From positions 124,001-188,000 of the forward strand of contig CAYSVH010000001.1 of assembly GCA_964434425.1 (NCBI GenBank): a stretch of 64,000 bases of DNA. Direction: 5' to 3'. How positions within the stretch are numbered: the stretch's first letter is position 1; every line of letters starts with the position of its first letter. The DNA comes from CALMEC01 sp964434425 (GTDB lineage: Bacteria > Actinomycetota > Thermoleophilia > Miltoncostaeales > Miltoncostaeaceae). Below, piece by piece: positions 24,379 to 33,534 of this stretch. A model generated the notes under the pieces. The model worked only from the letters and a program-made list of their open reading frames with translations. It searched no databases and was not told the DNA's origin. The translations under genes and the position numbers were made by a program.

Positions 24379-25503
24379 TCAGGCGGTGAGGCGGCGGAGC
24401 TCCTGGATCGTCTCGCCCACGAGCGGGACGCTCGGTCCGGCCAGATCGAACGAGGCGAGCGGCGTCATGTTGACCACCTGGATGTGGCGTGCCCCGGCCT
24501 CGGCCATCTCCGCCAGGCGCCGCGCCACGGTGTCCGGCGAACCTGCGATGACGGTCTCGCAGACGACCTCCGGAGGTACCCGCTCGGCGAGTCCGAGCGC
24601 CTCCTTGCGTGAGAGCCCGGTCGGCACAAAGTGAGTGATGCCGTTCGTGCCGGCCCCCAGCGGGTGCTCGGCGCCGTGACGCTCGTACGCCTCGGCCGGT
24701 GCCGTGATCGTGATGAAGCGCAGGAGCCGTGAGGACCCGGCCGCTCGGACGGCGGCCTCGTCCGTCGCGGTCACGACCACCCGCGCGTAGAGGGCGGGCG
24801 TGAACGCTTCGGCCCGGCCCTCCGCGCGGGCGGCGGACCTGACGACGTCCCACATCCTCCGGTATTCGTCGGGACGGGTGCACACGGGGAACCAGCCGTC
24901 GGCGAGCTCACCGGCCACGCGCAGACCGCGTGGGCCGTGTGCCGCGACCCAGACGGGCGGCGGCGCATCCCCGAACGGCTCGAGTCCCACGGCCGCTCCG
25001 CGCAGGGTCACGTGCTCGCCGTCGTAGTCGACCTCGTCCGTCGTCGAGAAGAGCAGCCGCATGGCCTCGAGCGATTCACGGAGCCGGCTGAGGGCAGGGC
25101 GGTTCTCCATCCCCATCGGGGTCAGGTTCAGCGCCTCCCCGGCGCCCACGCCGAGTATGAACCGTCCCTCGGTCAGGTGATCCAGGGTGAGGGCGGTCTG
25201 GGCGAGCGCGGCGGGGTGCCGGCGGACCGTGTCGGTCACGCCGATGCCGAAGCGGATGTCCGGGACGCGCTGCGCGGCCGCGGCGACCAGGGCGAACGGG
25301 TCGCACCAGGTGTGGGGGCTGGGCTGCGTGGCCGCTGCCGGGACGATGTCCGGCGTCCAGATGGACTGCGGGAACCAGTGGAGCAGGTGGTCCGCCCACC
25401 AGACGGCCGCGGCGCCTTGCTCGCGCTGGCGGGCGACGACGTCGAAGACGGCCTGCAGGGGAGGACGGAGAGGGGCGGAGGCGGCGATCTCGAGTGCGGA
25501 CAT
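24379..25503 (-). CDS. LLM-class (luciferase-like) F420/flavin-dependent oxidoreductase
   Basis: 374 residues forming a luciferase-like TIM barrel. Conserved stretches are WWADHLLHW, RFGIGVTDTVRRHPAALAQTALTLDHLTEGRFILGVGAGE, and PVWVAAHGPRGLRVAGELADGWFP. In actinomycetes this group mostly uses reduced F420 (for example glucose-6-phosphate or alcohol dehydrogenases, methylene-H4MPT-reductase relatives). Substrate is unassigned. A TATGCT -10 (complement of 25510-25515) ends 6 nt before the ATG, so the mRNA is probably leaderless. It diverges from the defence-like operon at 25613. Confidence 0.87.
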   Translation of the reverse strand: MSALEIAASAPLRPPLQAVFDVVARQREQGAAAVWWADHLLHWFPQSIWTPDIVPAAATQPSPHTWCDPFALVAAAAQRVPDIRFGIGVTDTVRRHPAALAQTALTLDHLTEGRFILGVGAGEALNLTPMGMENRPALSRLRESLEAMRLLFSTTDEVDYDGEHVTLRGAAVGLEPFGDAPPPVWVAAHGPRGLRVAGELADGWFPVCTRPDEYRRMWDVVRSAARAEGRAEAFTPALYARVVVTATDEAAVRAAGSSRLLRFITITAPAEAYERHGAEHPLGAGTNGITHFVPTGLSRKEALGLAERVPPEVVCETVIAGSPDTVARRLAEMAEAGARHIQVVNMTPLASFDLAGPSVPLVGETIQELRRLTA

Positions 25504-25612
25504 GGGGCGAGCATAGTTCGGGTCTGGAACGCCTGCTCGTACCAGGTCGAGAACGTCTGCTCACGGAGACCGTCCTTCAGGCGCTGGCCGACCGCGCCGA
25601 TATGGTCGCGGC

Positions 25613-26829
25613 ATGGCGTCGGCATTCGGATGGCTTGATACGGATGAGTCTCAGCGCAGGAAGGTGCTGGAGATCGTCCAGCTTTTCAAGGACGAGGGGA
25701 CGGTCGACGAACTCGGTATCGGGGCCATCCGGGATACCATTGCCAATGCCCTCTTTCCGGGGACGTCGGTGCTGCACACACGTCTGCGCTACGTCCTCTT
25801 CATCCCGTGGCTCCTGCAGCGCTCTGCACGAGAACCCGATGCGGAGCAGATGTCGAAGGCGATGCGAAAGCACGAGATCTCGCTGATTCGCGCGCTTCTC
25901 AAAGGCGAGCAGTCCGGTGTCATCGGGCAACAGGCGAAGGAGAAACTCAAGCGCATGCCGAGCGAGGCGTACTGGGCACAGCTGGCGACCTGGGGGCTTC
26001 GTGCACCCTCCGACGGAGGACAGGTCTCGCTCGCGGGGTTCTTCCGCCACGCCCATGCGGTCAGATCGCTGAACGGCCGGGCGGTGGCCTCAGACGATCT
26101 CGAGGCGCGCGAGGACCGCCATCGCCTCCTGCTCGACCCGGAGATCCCCTCAGCGCCCGACGGGTTGCTCGACAGTGCGACCTTCGACCTCACGGGCGAC
26201 GAGGAGGACTACCTGTCGATGAAGATCGCCACCTCCACCGAGGGGTCACTCCTCGGCTGGCTGGTTTCGAACCCGCCCAGCCGGAGGGTCCGCTGGGTGT
26301 GGGACCTGCCCCGCGCCGAGAGTGATGAGTTCCCTCCTCGATCCCGGCGACTCATCGAACACGGCTGGCGCTTTCACAGCGCCGTCCATGGTGCTGCGCT
26401 TCTCTACAACCTCCTCCTGTCGGAGAAGGCCGAGAGGGAGGACGGCATCGACGGCTATCGTCTCCGTCTCGCCGAGTGGCGCCGGGAGGTGGAGGACGAG
26501 CAGACCTTGGCCGGGTTGGATCGAACCAACCTCTGGCTGACGCTGGACGCGGAGAACCCTCGTCTGTCACACCTCACCAGACGCTTCATCGATGGATGGC
26601 TCGACATCCTCGTCGAGACGACGGACGTCGCCGATCATCCCGGTGCCCGGCGCTTGATCGAAGCGCGTGAGCAGCAGATCAAGGGGGCCGCGCGCGCCTG
26701 GTCAACAGTGCGGCGTTGGATGCCTGGCGCGGAGAGAGCGGACTCGGGCGCTTAGACTACCGGTGGGGTATCACCCAGAACCTCCTCGATGACCTCTACG
26801 CGGCGCGTCGATTGCAGCGGGCTGCCTGA
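25613..26829 (+). CDS. DUF6361-like protein, apparently frameshifted near its C-terminus
   Basis: First gene of the putative defence operon. As read, the frame stops at 26755 after 380 residues. The N-terminus (MASAFGWLDTDESQRRKVLE, FKDEGTVDELGIGAIRDTIA, FPGTSVLHTRLRYVLFIPWL) matches my recollection of DUF6361 family proteins, whose function is unknown. After KGAARA (about 26698) the frame turns to low-complexity sequence. The -1 frame carries the expected end (LVNSAALDAWRGESGLG, RLDYRWGITQNLL) and stops at 26827-26829, overlapping the next ATG as TGATG. One extra base near the G5 run 26683-26687 would restore a ~405-residue protein. ATG 25613 lies 6 nt after TATGGT (leaderless). Confidence 0.72.
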
Positions 26830-28646
26830 TGCTCGCACCCGAAACGCGTGCCCTTCTCACGGACGGGCTCCGGCCACCTGACGGAATGAGGCTGGACATC
26901 GCCGTCGCGACGTCCTACTCACTCGATCTCAACGCGATGCTGCTCGCGCCCCTCTCGTTCGCGCTGTTCGACAGCGTGGCGTCGGACCCCGGATCCGCAG
27001 ACCCGGTCCGGCTGCTGGAGGCCGCGCGTCGATACGGTGAGAGGATCACCGTCTACTGCCAGGCCGGTGGTATCGCCGTTCCCTCCTCGACGTACAGTCC
27101 GGTCCTCGCTTTCGTCGAGAAATGCGTGGTCCAGGTCGCACCGCCGCAGGGGGTGTTCCATCCGAAGGTGTGGGCGCTGCGCTTCATCGATCCGGACGGC
27201 GCACACCTGCATCGAGTGCTCGTCCTGAGCCGCAACCTCACGTTCGACCGTTCCTGGGACACGATGCTTCGCCTCGACGAGGATCGCGACGGCGACTCGG
27301 CGATTCTGGCCGGTCCGTTGGTCGACTTCCTGGCGGCGATCCCCGGTATCGCGCTCGGCGACCCACGTTCCGAACTGGTCGATGAATTGTGCGCGTCACT
27401 TGTGACTGCGAGGCTCAGCGTGCCGGAGCCCTTCACCGAAGGCGAGTTCCTCCCGCGAGGCTTCTCTCAGGGCGGGTATCCCTTCCCGGTGACCGCGGCC
27501 CGCGTTCTCGCGATCAGTCCGTTCCTGGATCGAGGTGCCGTCAGCACACTTGAAAGGGTGGCACGTGACCGCGTTCTTGTCTCTCGACCTGAGACCCTCG
27601 ATCGTCTGGGCTCCGACCCATTCTCCCATTGGGACATCCAGACCCTCCAGCGTTCCGCGGAGGTCCATCCTGAGGATGAGGAAACCGAGCGGGTAAGCGG
27701 TGACACATCATGCGAGCTGACGCCGCCGGAGGGACTTCACGCGAAGACATTCATCTTCGACATCGGACGCGGTGCCGAGGTGATCACGGGCAGCGGCAAC
27801 CTGACCGCCGCGGCGTGGCACCAGAACGTCGAGTTCGGTGTACGCCTTCGTGGCCCGAAGAGGACCTGCGGAATCGATGCGACGCTGAAGGGCACCGGCG
27901 ATGCCCCCGGCCTCGAATGCCTCTTGACGGAGTACCGTCCCACAGATGCTCAGGGGGTGGACGATCCCTCCGAGGCCACTCAACTCCTTCTCGAACGGGC
28001 GCATACCGAACTGGTTGCGGCGCGTCCCACAGTGACCATCTCGGTACGGGACGGCGATCAGGTCGGAGTCGATCTCCGCACGGACGTGCCCTGGCAGGAT
28101 CCCGGCAGAACCGTGATCAGCCTGTTGACCGTGCCTGCCCAGGAGCGGCCCTGGAGCGGAGACGATCCCATGGCCTCGTGGTCGGCGATCTCACGGTCGA
28201 ACATCACCCCGTACGTCGTCATTGAGACCACCGCGGGTGCGGGCGACGCACAGGCGACTCGGCGGTGCATCGTCAAGGCGGCTCTCGCCGGAGATGTCGG
28301 AGAGGACCGGTCCAGCGATGTGCTTGCCCAGATTCTCGAGACCAAGGATGACGTACTTCGTTATCTGATCCTGCTCCTCGGGGATCCCGCATACGACTCA
28401 TGGGCGGCGCGACTCGGGGGCTACGGCGAGCGCGACTTCTCCGCGCCGGCCGGTTACGGCGTTGACGACTACGCGCTGTTCGAGCCGCTCGTCCGCGCGG
28501 CTGGCCGTGACGCGATCGCACTGGAGCGGATCGCCGCCCTCATCGACGATCTCCGCCGGCTCTCGACGCGTGAGGACCTGACCCCCGACGGCTTCCACGA
28601 ACTCTGGGCCGCCGTTTGGGAGGTCCATCAGGAGACCATTCGATGA
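26829..28646 (+). CDS. Phospholipase D-fold (double HKD) nuclease-like protein
   Basis: 605 residues with two HKD half-sites. The first is FHPKVWALRF (His111, Lys113) with SRN at 134-136. The second is fully canonical: GLHAKTFIFD (His304, Lys306, Asp311) with GSGNLT at 321-326. PLD-fold proteins of this kind in defence loci are DNA nucleases, as in DISARM DrmC and BfiI-like enzymes. The last ~250 residues have no recognised domain. ATG 26829 overlaps the real stop of the previous gene, and the 3' end overlaps the helicase start (ATGA), so all three genes are translationally coupled. Confidence 0.82.
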   Translation: MLAPETRALLTDGLRPPDGMRLDIAVATSYSLDLNAMLLAPLSFALFDSVASDPGSADPVRLLEAARRYGERITVYCQAGGIAVPSSTYSPVLAFVEKCVVQVAPPQGVFHPKVWALRFIDPDGAHLHRVLVLSRNLTFDRSWDTMLRLDEDRDGDSAILAGPLVDFLAAIPGIALGDPRSELVDELCASLVTARLSVPEPFTEGEFLPRGFSQGGYPFPVTAARVLAISPFLDRGAVSTLERVARDRVLVSRPETLDRLGSDPFSHWDIQTLQRSAEVHPEDEETERVSGDTSCELTPPEGLHAKTFIFDIGRGAEVITGSGNLTAAAWHQNVEFGVRLRGPKRTCGIDATLKGTGDAPGLECLLTEYRPTDAQGVDDPSEATQLLLERAHTELVAARPTVTISVRDGDQVGVDLRTDVPWQDPGRTVISLLTVPAQERPWSGDDPMASWSAISRSNITPYVVIETTAGAGDAQATRRCIVKAALAGDVGEDRSSDVLAQILETKDDVLRYLILLLGDPAYDSWAARLGGYGERDFSAPAGYGVDDYALFEPLVRAAGRDAIALERIAALIDDLRRLSTREDLTPDGFHELWAAVWEVHQETIR

Positions 28647-31600
28647 CCGACGACGCGCTGGGTGACGAGACTCCGGGGGCGGCACACTCCGATGCGACGC
28701 CGCAGCGACCGGACGTCGCCGCGCTCACGCAGGACCTGAAGGACTTCCAGCGTGCGACCGTCCACCATGCGTTCGACCGACTCTGGACCGCCGCCGACGG
28801 GACACGAAGGTTCCTCGTCGCGGACGAGGTCGGACTCGGTAAGACGATGGTCGCGAAGGGTGTCATCGCCAAGACCATCGATCATCTCTGGGAGTCCATC
28901 GAACGGATCGACATCGTCTACATCTGCAGTAATGCTCAGATCGCAGCCCAGAACCTCAACCATCTGCGCAAGGTCAGCGGTGATGCCTTTGCCTTTGCCG
29001 ATCGCCTCACGATGCTCCCGACCGTCATCAGGACGCTTGGCAGCCAGAAGGTGAACTTCGTCTCGTTCACGCCTGGAACGTCCTTCAACCTGAAGAGCCG
29101 GGGCGGCCGTTGGGAAGAGCGGGTCCTTCTGCACCGGCTGCTGGCGAAGCTATGGGGACATGATCGCCTGAGGCCCGAACGCTGGCTTCGCTTCTTCGAG
29201 GGGCAGATGGGAATGGGCAGCGGTTGGCAGGGCGGCCGACGGCGATTCAAGGAGCGCGTCGCAGCGTTCGACGTAGCCGATATCGATGACACCATCGTTC
29301 AGGCGTTCGGTGAGCGTATTGACTCGCAACGCGGACCGGGCGGTGGCAGGCTCGTCGACGAGCTCGTCGCGTGCGTCGACGACTTCAACTACCTACGCCG
29401 CCCACCGGACGAGGCACTTTCGCAGCGGCGCTACGCGCTCATCGGAACACTTCGGACCCAGCTGGCTCACGCCTCGGTCACGGCACTCGAACCCGACCTC
29501 GTCATCCTGGACGAGTTCCAGCGGTTCAAGGATCTTCTCGCGACCGACCCCGAGGAGGAGACGGAAGCGTCCGAACTCGCCAGGGCGATCTTCGACCATC
29601 CCGACGCACGCACGCTCCTCCTCTCGGCCACGCCCTACAAGATGTACACGCTTCCGGACGATGCGCAGGGTGACGACCACTACGATGACTTCGCCCGGAC
29701 CGTCCGTTTCATGGCGGGGTCGGAGCAAGCGCGCGAGATCATGCACTCGCTGAGGCTGCTCCGCGAAACGGTGATCTCGGGCGGAGACCCGGACATCGCC
29801 CGTTCGGCCAAGGACGCGGCTGAACAGGGGCTTCGCGGGGTGATGTGTCGTACGGAACGTCTGGCCGCGACTCCTGACCGTGACGGAATGCTCCGTGAGT
29901 GCGAACTGCCCGATGTGAGGCTCACGGCCGATGACGTGCGCGCGTGGCGATCGTTCGACGCCATCGCGTCCGTGATCGATCGACATGACGTGTTCGAGTA
30001 CTGGCGCTCGGCACCCTATCCGCTCAACATCATGGATCGGGGTCATTACAGGGTCAGCCAGCACTTCATCGACGCCATCGACGATCAGAACCCCGACGTG
30101 CGGAACCAGGTGGCGAAAGGTCACGGGTTCCTTTCATGGGAGGACATCTCGGCCTACCGGGAAGTCGACGCGGGAAACGCCAAGATCCGAGGGCTCATGG
30201 CGGATGTGCTGTACCGCGGGGTCTGGCGGCTTGCGTGGATACCACCCACGCTGCCCTACTACCGGCTCAGCGGTCCCTATTCCGATCCCGGCCTGTGCCG
30301 ATTCACCAAACGCCTTGTGTTCTCCGCATGGGACGTCGTCCCCAAAGCGATATCGGTGATGCTCTCCTACGAGGCCGAGCGTCGTACGGTCGCCCGGTTC
30401 GGAGGGGCGGTCCGCGCCTATGACGAGCGCAAGGTGAGCCGTCCGCTGGAGTACAGGATGGACGGCGAACGTCCGGCGGCGATGTCGTTGTTCGCGCTGA
30501 TGTATCCCTCGGTGATCCTTGCCCGACTGGGAGACCCTCTCGCCGTCGCACGAGAACTGGGAACGCTTCCGGCGGAGTCGGATGCCGTCCTGGGCGTTGT
30601 GAGGAACCGAATCGCGGAGGAACTCGCTGCGCTCAGGGGCGAAGACCCGGAAGGTCGCCGGGTCGATCCGGCCTGGTACTGGGCGGCGCCGATCCTCCTC
30701 GACCGCCTCCACCGGGTCCCCGGTCAGGACGAATTCGAGAAGGAGTTCGGCGCGCACGACGGGTCTGACGACGGTGGCATAGGTCTTGGGGCCCACCTTG
30801 GTTCGTTCCTCGACGTCGACGTGATGGCACTCGGTCGCATGCCGGACGACCTCGCAGAGGTGCTCGCGCACATCGCGCTTGCCAGTCCGGCCATCGCATC
30901 GCTGCGCGCGTTGTCGCGTGTCTGCGGCGGCACCGGGTCACAGACCCGCCCGATGATGCGCGCCGCCGCGTTCAGGATTGCCACGGCCTTCCGGCTCATG
31001 TTCAACAAGCCGGATCTCGTCACTCTGCTGCGCGGTGAGGATGAGGGGGACACCTTCTGGCAGGCGGCGCTCATGCACTGCTGGGAGGGATGCCTTCAGG
31101 CGGTCCTCGACGAGTACTTCCACGGGCTCGTCGAGAGCAGGTCGCTTCAGGACCGGAGCGGGGAGGCCCGCGCCGACGAGATCGCTGACGTCTGCAGCGA
31201 GGCACTCGGCCTGAGGACCGTTACCAACACCGTCGAGGATGTCCGGGTGGACCCGGATGGAGTGATGCGAAGTCACCCGCGCCACATCCGGTTGAACATC
31301 GCTGCCCGATTCGGTCGTGCGACGGATGTGGACGGGTCGGAACAGCGCGAGACGTCGATACGCGTCGCGTTCAACTCGCCTTTCCGGCCCTTTGTTCTCG
31401 CATCGACCTCGGTGGGGCAGGAGGGACTCGACTTCCACACCTACAGTCATGCGGTGGTGCATTGGAATCTGCCGAGCAATCCTGTCGATCTCGAGCAGCG
31501 TGAGGGCAGGGTGCATCGCTACAAGGGGCACGCGGTTCGCAAGAACGTCGCGCGCGGGCACGCCGATGCCGCCCTCCATGCGACCGTGGATGATCCGTGG

Positions 31601-31900
31601 TACGCGATGTTCCTCGCCGCCGCCGAGCAGAGGCGGGACGGCGAAACGGAGTTGACCCCGTACTGGGTCTATCCCGACCCTGACGGTGCGGCCATCGAGC
31701 GCTATGTGCCAGCGATGCCCCTGAGCAAAGAGGTCCAGAAGCGTGAGCGTCTGCTGCGCACCGTCGGTGCATACCGAATGGTCATCGGTCAGCCCCGGCA
31801 GGAAGACCTGTTGCGCTACCTCATGGATCGTGGAATCGACGCCTCACTCATCACGGTTGACCTTCGGCCGCCCCGACTCGCCTCGTCGCCGCGGCGGTGA
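28643..31900 (+). CDS. SNF2-like superfamily 2 helicase, large
   Basis: 1,085 residues. Q-like/Walker A region LKDFQRATVHHAFDRLW and ADEVGLGKTMVAKG (60-73), Walker B VILDEFQRFKDLL (DEFQ at 290-293), motif III LLSATPYKM, then a ~500-residue insert, and the C-terminal RecA lobe with STSVGQEGLDF and DLEQREGRVHRYKG (952-962, motif VI). This is the architecture of SNF2-type translocases that drive DNA movement in RM-like and DISARM-like systems. It is the third gene of the operon (ATGA overlap, AGGAG Shine-Dalgarno). No methyltransferase, specificity subunit or integrase is nearby. Confidence 0.85.
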   Translation: MTDDALGDETPGAAHSDATPQRPDVAALTQDLKDFQRATVHHAFDRLWTAADGTRRFLVADEVGLGKTMVAKGVIAKTIDHLWESIERIDIVYICSNAQIAAQNLNHLRKVSGDAFAFADRLTMLPTVIRTLGSQKVNFVSFTPGTSFNLKSRGGRWEERVLLHRLLAKLWGHDRLRPERWLRFFEGQMGMGSGWQGGRRRFKERVAAFDVADIDDTIVQAFGERIDSQRGPGGGRLVDELVACVDDFNYLRRPPDEALSQRRYALIGTLRTQLAHASVTALEPDLVILDEFQRFKDLLATDPEEETEASELARAIFDHPDARTLLLSATPYKMYTLPDDAQGDDHYDDFARTVRFMAGSEQAREIMHSLRLLRETVISGGDPDIARSAKDAAEQGLRGVMCRTERLAATPDRDGMLRECELPDVRLTADDVRAWRSFDAIASVIDRHDVFEYWRSAPYPLNIMDRGHYRVSQHFIDAIDDQNPDVRNQVAKGHGFLSWEDISAYREVDAGNAKIRGLMADVLYRGVWRLAWIPPTLPYYRLSGPYSDPGLCRFTKRLVFSAWDVVPKAISVMLSYEAERRTVARFGGAVRAYDERKVSRPLEYRMDGERPAAMSLFALMYPSVILARLGDPLAVARELGTLPAESDAVLGVVRNRIAEELAALRGEDPEGRRVDPAWYWAAPILLDRLHRVPGQDEFEKEFGAHDGSDDGGIGLGAHLGSFLDVDVMALGRMPDDLAEVLAHIALASPAIASLRALSRVCGGTGSQTRPMMRAAAFRIATAFRLMFNKPDLVTLLRGEDEGDTFWQAALMHCWEGCLQAVLDEYFHGLVESRSLQDRSGEARADEIADVCSEALGLRTVTNTVEDVRVDPDGVMRSHPRHIRLNIAARFGRATDVDGSEQRETSIRVAFNSPFRPFVLASTSVGQEGLDFHTYSHAVVHWNLPSNPVDLEQREGRVHRYKGHAVRKNVARGHADAALHATVDDPWYAMFLAAAEQRRDGETELTPYWVYPDPDGAAIERYVPAMPLSKEVQKRERLLRTVGAYRMVIGQPRQEDLLRYLMDRGIDASLITVDLRPPRLASSPRR

Positions 31901-32126
31901 GGGGGGCGTGCGTGTGCGAGAACCCTGGAGTGCTCCCGCCGGGTCAAGATCGTCGACAGGACTCGAAACGCCGATCTGACTCGGAACGGTGTCGGGGTGG
32001 CTCGGGCGAACGGTCGCGCGTTGTCCAGAGGTTCGCTCGGGGCGCTCGCCGGGACGATGTCCGGAGTTCAGGTGGATCGGGGAACCGCTAGAGCCCGCGT
32101 ACGGCCAGCGACCACTCGCGTCCCCG

Positions 32127-32573
32127 CTATCGGGTCAGTGCGATGACCAGGCAGGTCGCCGAGGCGGTGTGCAGCACGGCGCGGACCGCGTTGGCCCGCA
32201 CCCACGGGCCCTCGAAGCGGAGCCGGGCCTGAGGGGCGTCGCGGTCGGCATCGAGCCGATTGTTGAGCGGCACGTTGACCAGGACGGTGATCCACGTGGC
32301 CACGACGGCGAGCACCGCACCGGCGATGATCCAGGGACGGCCCGCGTCGCGGACGACGGCGGAGACCACCGCGGCGATCGGTGCACCCAGGAACTGGACG
32401 AGGAACAGCGGGTTCAGGATCACCGTGTTCACCGCGGTCATCGTCGCCGTGAACGTCGTATCCGTCGTCCGCCTGAGCCCGGGCATCACCGCGATCGCGA
32501 ACGCCACGTAGAGGCCGGCGAGCAGCGCGCCGAGGACCGCGGCGATCACCGTGACGACGGTTCCGGTGTCCAT
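32127..32573 (-). CDS. DUF1772 (anthrone oxygenase-like) membrane protein
   Basis: 148 residues with four membrane helices (VVTVIAAVLGALLAGLYVAF, FLVQFLGAPIAAVVSAVV, WIIAGAVLAVVATWITVLVN, AVLHTASATCLVIAL). VNVPLNNRLDA and WVRANAVRAVLHTASA are the DUF1772 signatures; some members are anthrone oxygenases, most are uncharacterised. It follows the defence-like operon in the opposite direction and shows no link to it. The 226 bp between helicase stop and this stop hold nothing I can assign. Confidence 0.75.
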   Translation of the reverse strand: MDTGTVVTVIAAVLGALLAGLYVAFAIAVMPGLRRTTDTTFTATMTAVNTVILNPLFLVQFLGAPIAAVVSAVVRDAGRPWIIAGAVLAVVATWITVLVNVPLNNRLDADRDAPQARLRFEGPWVRANAVRAVLHTASATCLVIALTR

Positions 32574-32735
32574 GGACGCATCAAACCACGCGGTCGGCTT
32601 CTCTGCGCGGCGTGGAGGCGCGACGTGGCCGGGAGTCGGTGGTCGACGGGTCCCGGGCCACGCGATCACGCCGTCTCTCGCCTGACGGCCGCGGATTCGC
32701 TACTATCCCCGGCCGGTTTCGAATTCGAGGAGCGT

Positions 32736-33149
32736 ATGGGTAGGCAGAAGCAGGATCCACGTAAGGGCGGCAAGCGTCCGGCGCCGCCGGCACCGCGTAA
32801 GCGGCGGCCGCAGCTCGCGGCGGAGGAGATCGACTGGAAGAACTTCCCGTCGCTTCGTCGTTTCCTGTCCGAGCGTGGGAAGATCCGCTCCCGTCGCATC
32901 ACCGGTCTGTCACGGCGCCAGCAGTCCCAGCTCGCCCGCGCGGTGAAGCGCGCGCGCACGATGGGGCTTTTCCCGTACCCCGACCAGGAGCGCAAGCAGC
33001 GCGAGCGTGGTGCCGTCGGCGCCGCATCCGCCGCGGGTTCGCCGCCTCCGCGTCGCGACCGTCCGCGCACCGACGACGTGCCGTCGGGTGAGGTCCTCGA
33101 GGAGACGGAGACCGAGACGATCCTCATCGAGGAGACCGCGGAGGTCTGA
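32736..33149 (+). CDS. rpsR: Ribosomal protein S18, cysteine-free, with long acidic C-terminal tail
   Basis: 137 residues, against the usual 75-90. The S18 core is residues ~32-85: IDWKNFPSLRRFLSERGK, IRSRRITGLSRRQQSQLARAVKRARTMGLFPY. The N-terminus is basic (PRKGGKRPAPPAPRKRRP) and the last ~50 residues form an extension ending in ETETETILIEETAEV. There is no cysteine, so this is the zinc-independent (C-) form. It is not next to rpsF, ssb or rplI, its normal partners. ATG 32736 has GAGGAG upstream and a TACTAT -10 at 32701-32706, i.e. an ordinary leadered start. Confidence 0.85.
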   Translation: MGRQKQDPRKGGKRPAPPAPRKRRPQLAAEEIDWKNFPSLRRFLSERGKIRSRRITGLSRRQQSQLARAVKRARTMGLFPYPDQERKQRERGAVGAASAAGSPPPRRDRPRTDDVPSGEVLEETETETILIEETAEV

Positions 33150-33206
33150 CCTCGGGCATGCGGTGCGCCTCGGCGGAACCGCATGGAACCAACGCTGTGA
33201 GACCCG

Positions 33207-33232
33207 CGCGTGTTCGGTGGTCCGAACGCGCG
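33207..33232 (+). terminator. Hairpin after rpsR
   Basis: An 11-bp stem CGCGTGTTCGG / CCGAACGCGCG (one G-U pair) with a 4-nt loop, between rpsR and the small zinc-ribbon gene. It ends 3 nt before that gene's -10 box. Confidence 0.5.
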
Positions 33233-33248
33233 TGGGATACTCCTATGG

Positions 33249-33434
33249 ATGGGACTTTGCCCGGCATGTGACGGAGAGCTGGCATGGCGCCACAACGGCG
33301 TGTGGTGCGACCGTTGCCACCGCAAGGTGGAGACCTGCTGCGAGGGCGCCCCGCAATCCGCTGGGGCATGCGCTACCCAGGGCCAGGTGCCGGTGGGCTC
33401 AGGGAACGACACCCGTGCTAATTTTCCTGCTTAG
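33249..33434 (+). CDS. Small zinc-ribbon protein, 61 residues
   Basis: The protein starts MGLCPACDGELAWRHNGVW and has CPAC (residues 4-7) and CDRC (20-23), two CxxC knuckles 12 residues apart, then CC at 29-30. This is a zinc-ribbon arrangement seen in small transcription- or translation-associated proteins, but no specific family is recognised. A GATACT box at 33236-33241 ends 7 nt before the ATG, the same leaderless pattern seen at other genes here. It lies alone between rpsR and clpC. The tail after residue 31 is low complexity. Confidence 0.5.
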   Translation: MGLCPACDGELAWRHNGVWCDRCHRKVETCCEGAPQSAGACATQGQVPVGSGNDTRANFPA

Positions 33435-33534
33435 TTTCTTCTCGCACAAGAAGCGGACTTCCCGGCCTCCCGCGTTGGGTTCTCCGCGTCCTGTGCCGAT
33501 GCCATGAGCATCCGCACGTAAGGAGCGCCAGTCC

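Noticed and set aside
25504..25612. On the minus strand the segment encodes LREQTFSTWYEQA, which resembles a DnaA domain I motif
   Set aside because: Only about 20 residues match, there is no DnaA ATPase nearby, and the stretch contains the promoters of two divergent genes; similarity may be chance.
31901..32126. Attachment site or integrase remnant at the right end of the defence-like operon
   Set aside because: No tRNA, direct repeat or integrase-like frame is visible in this stretch or near 25504-25612.
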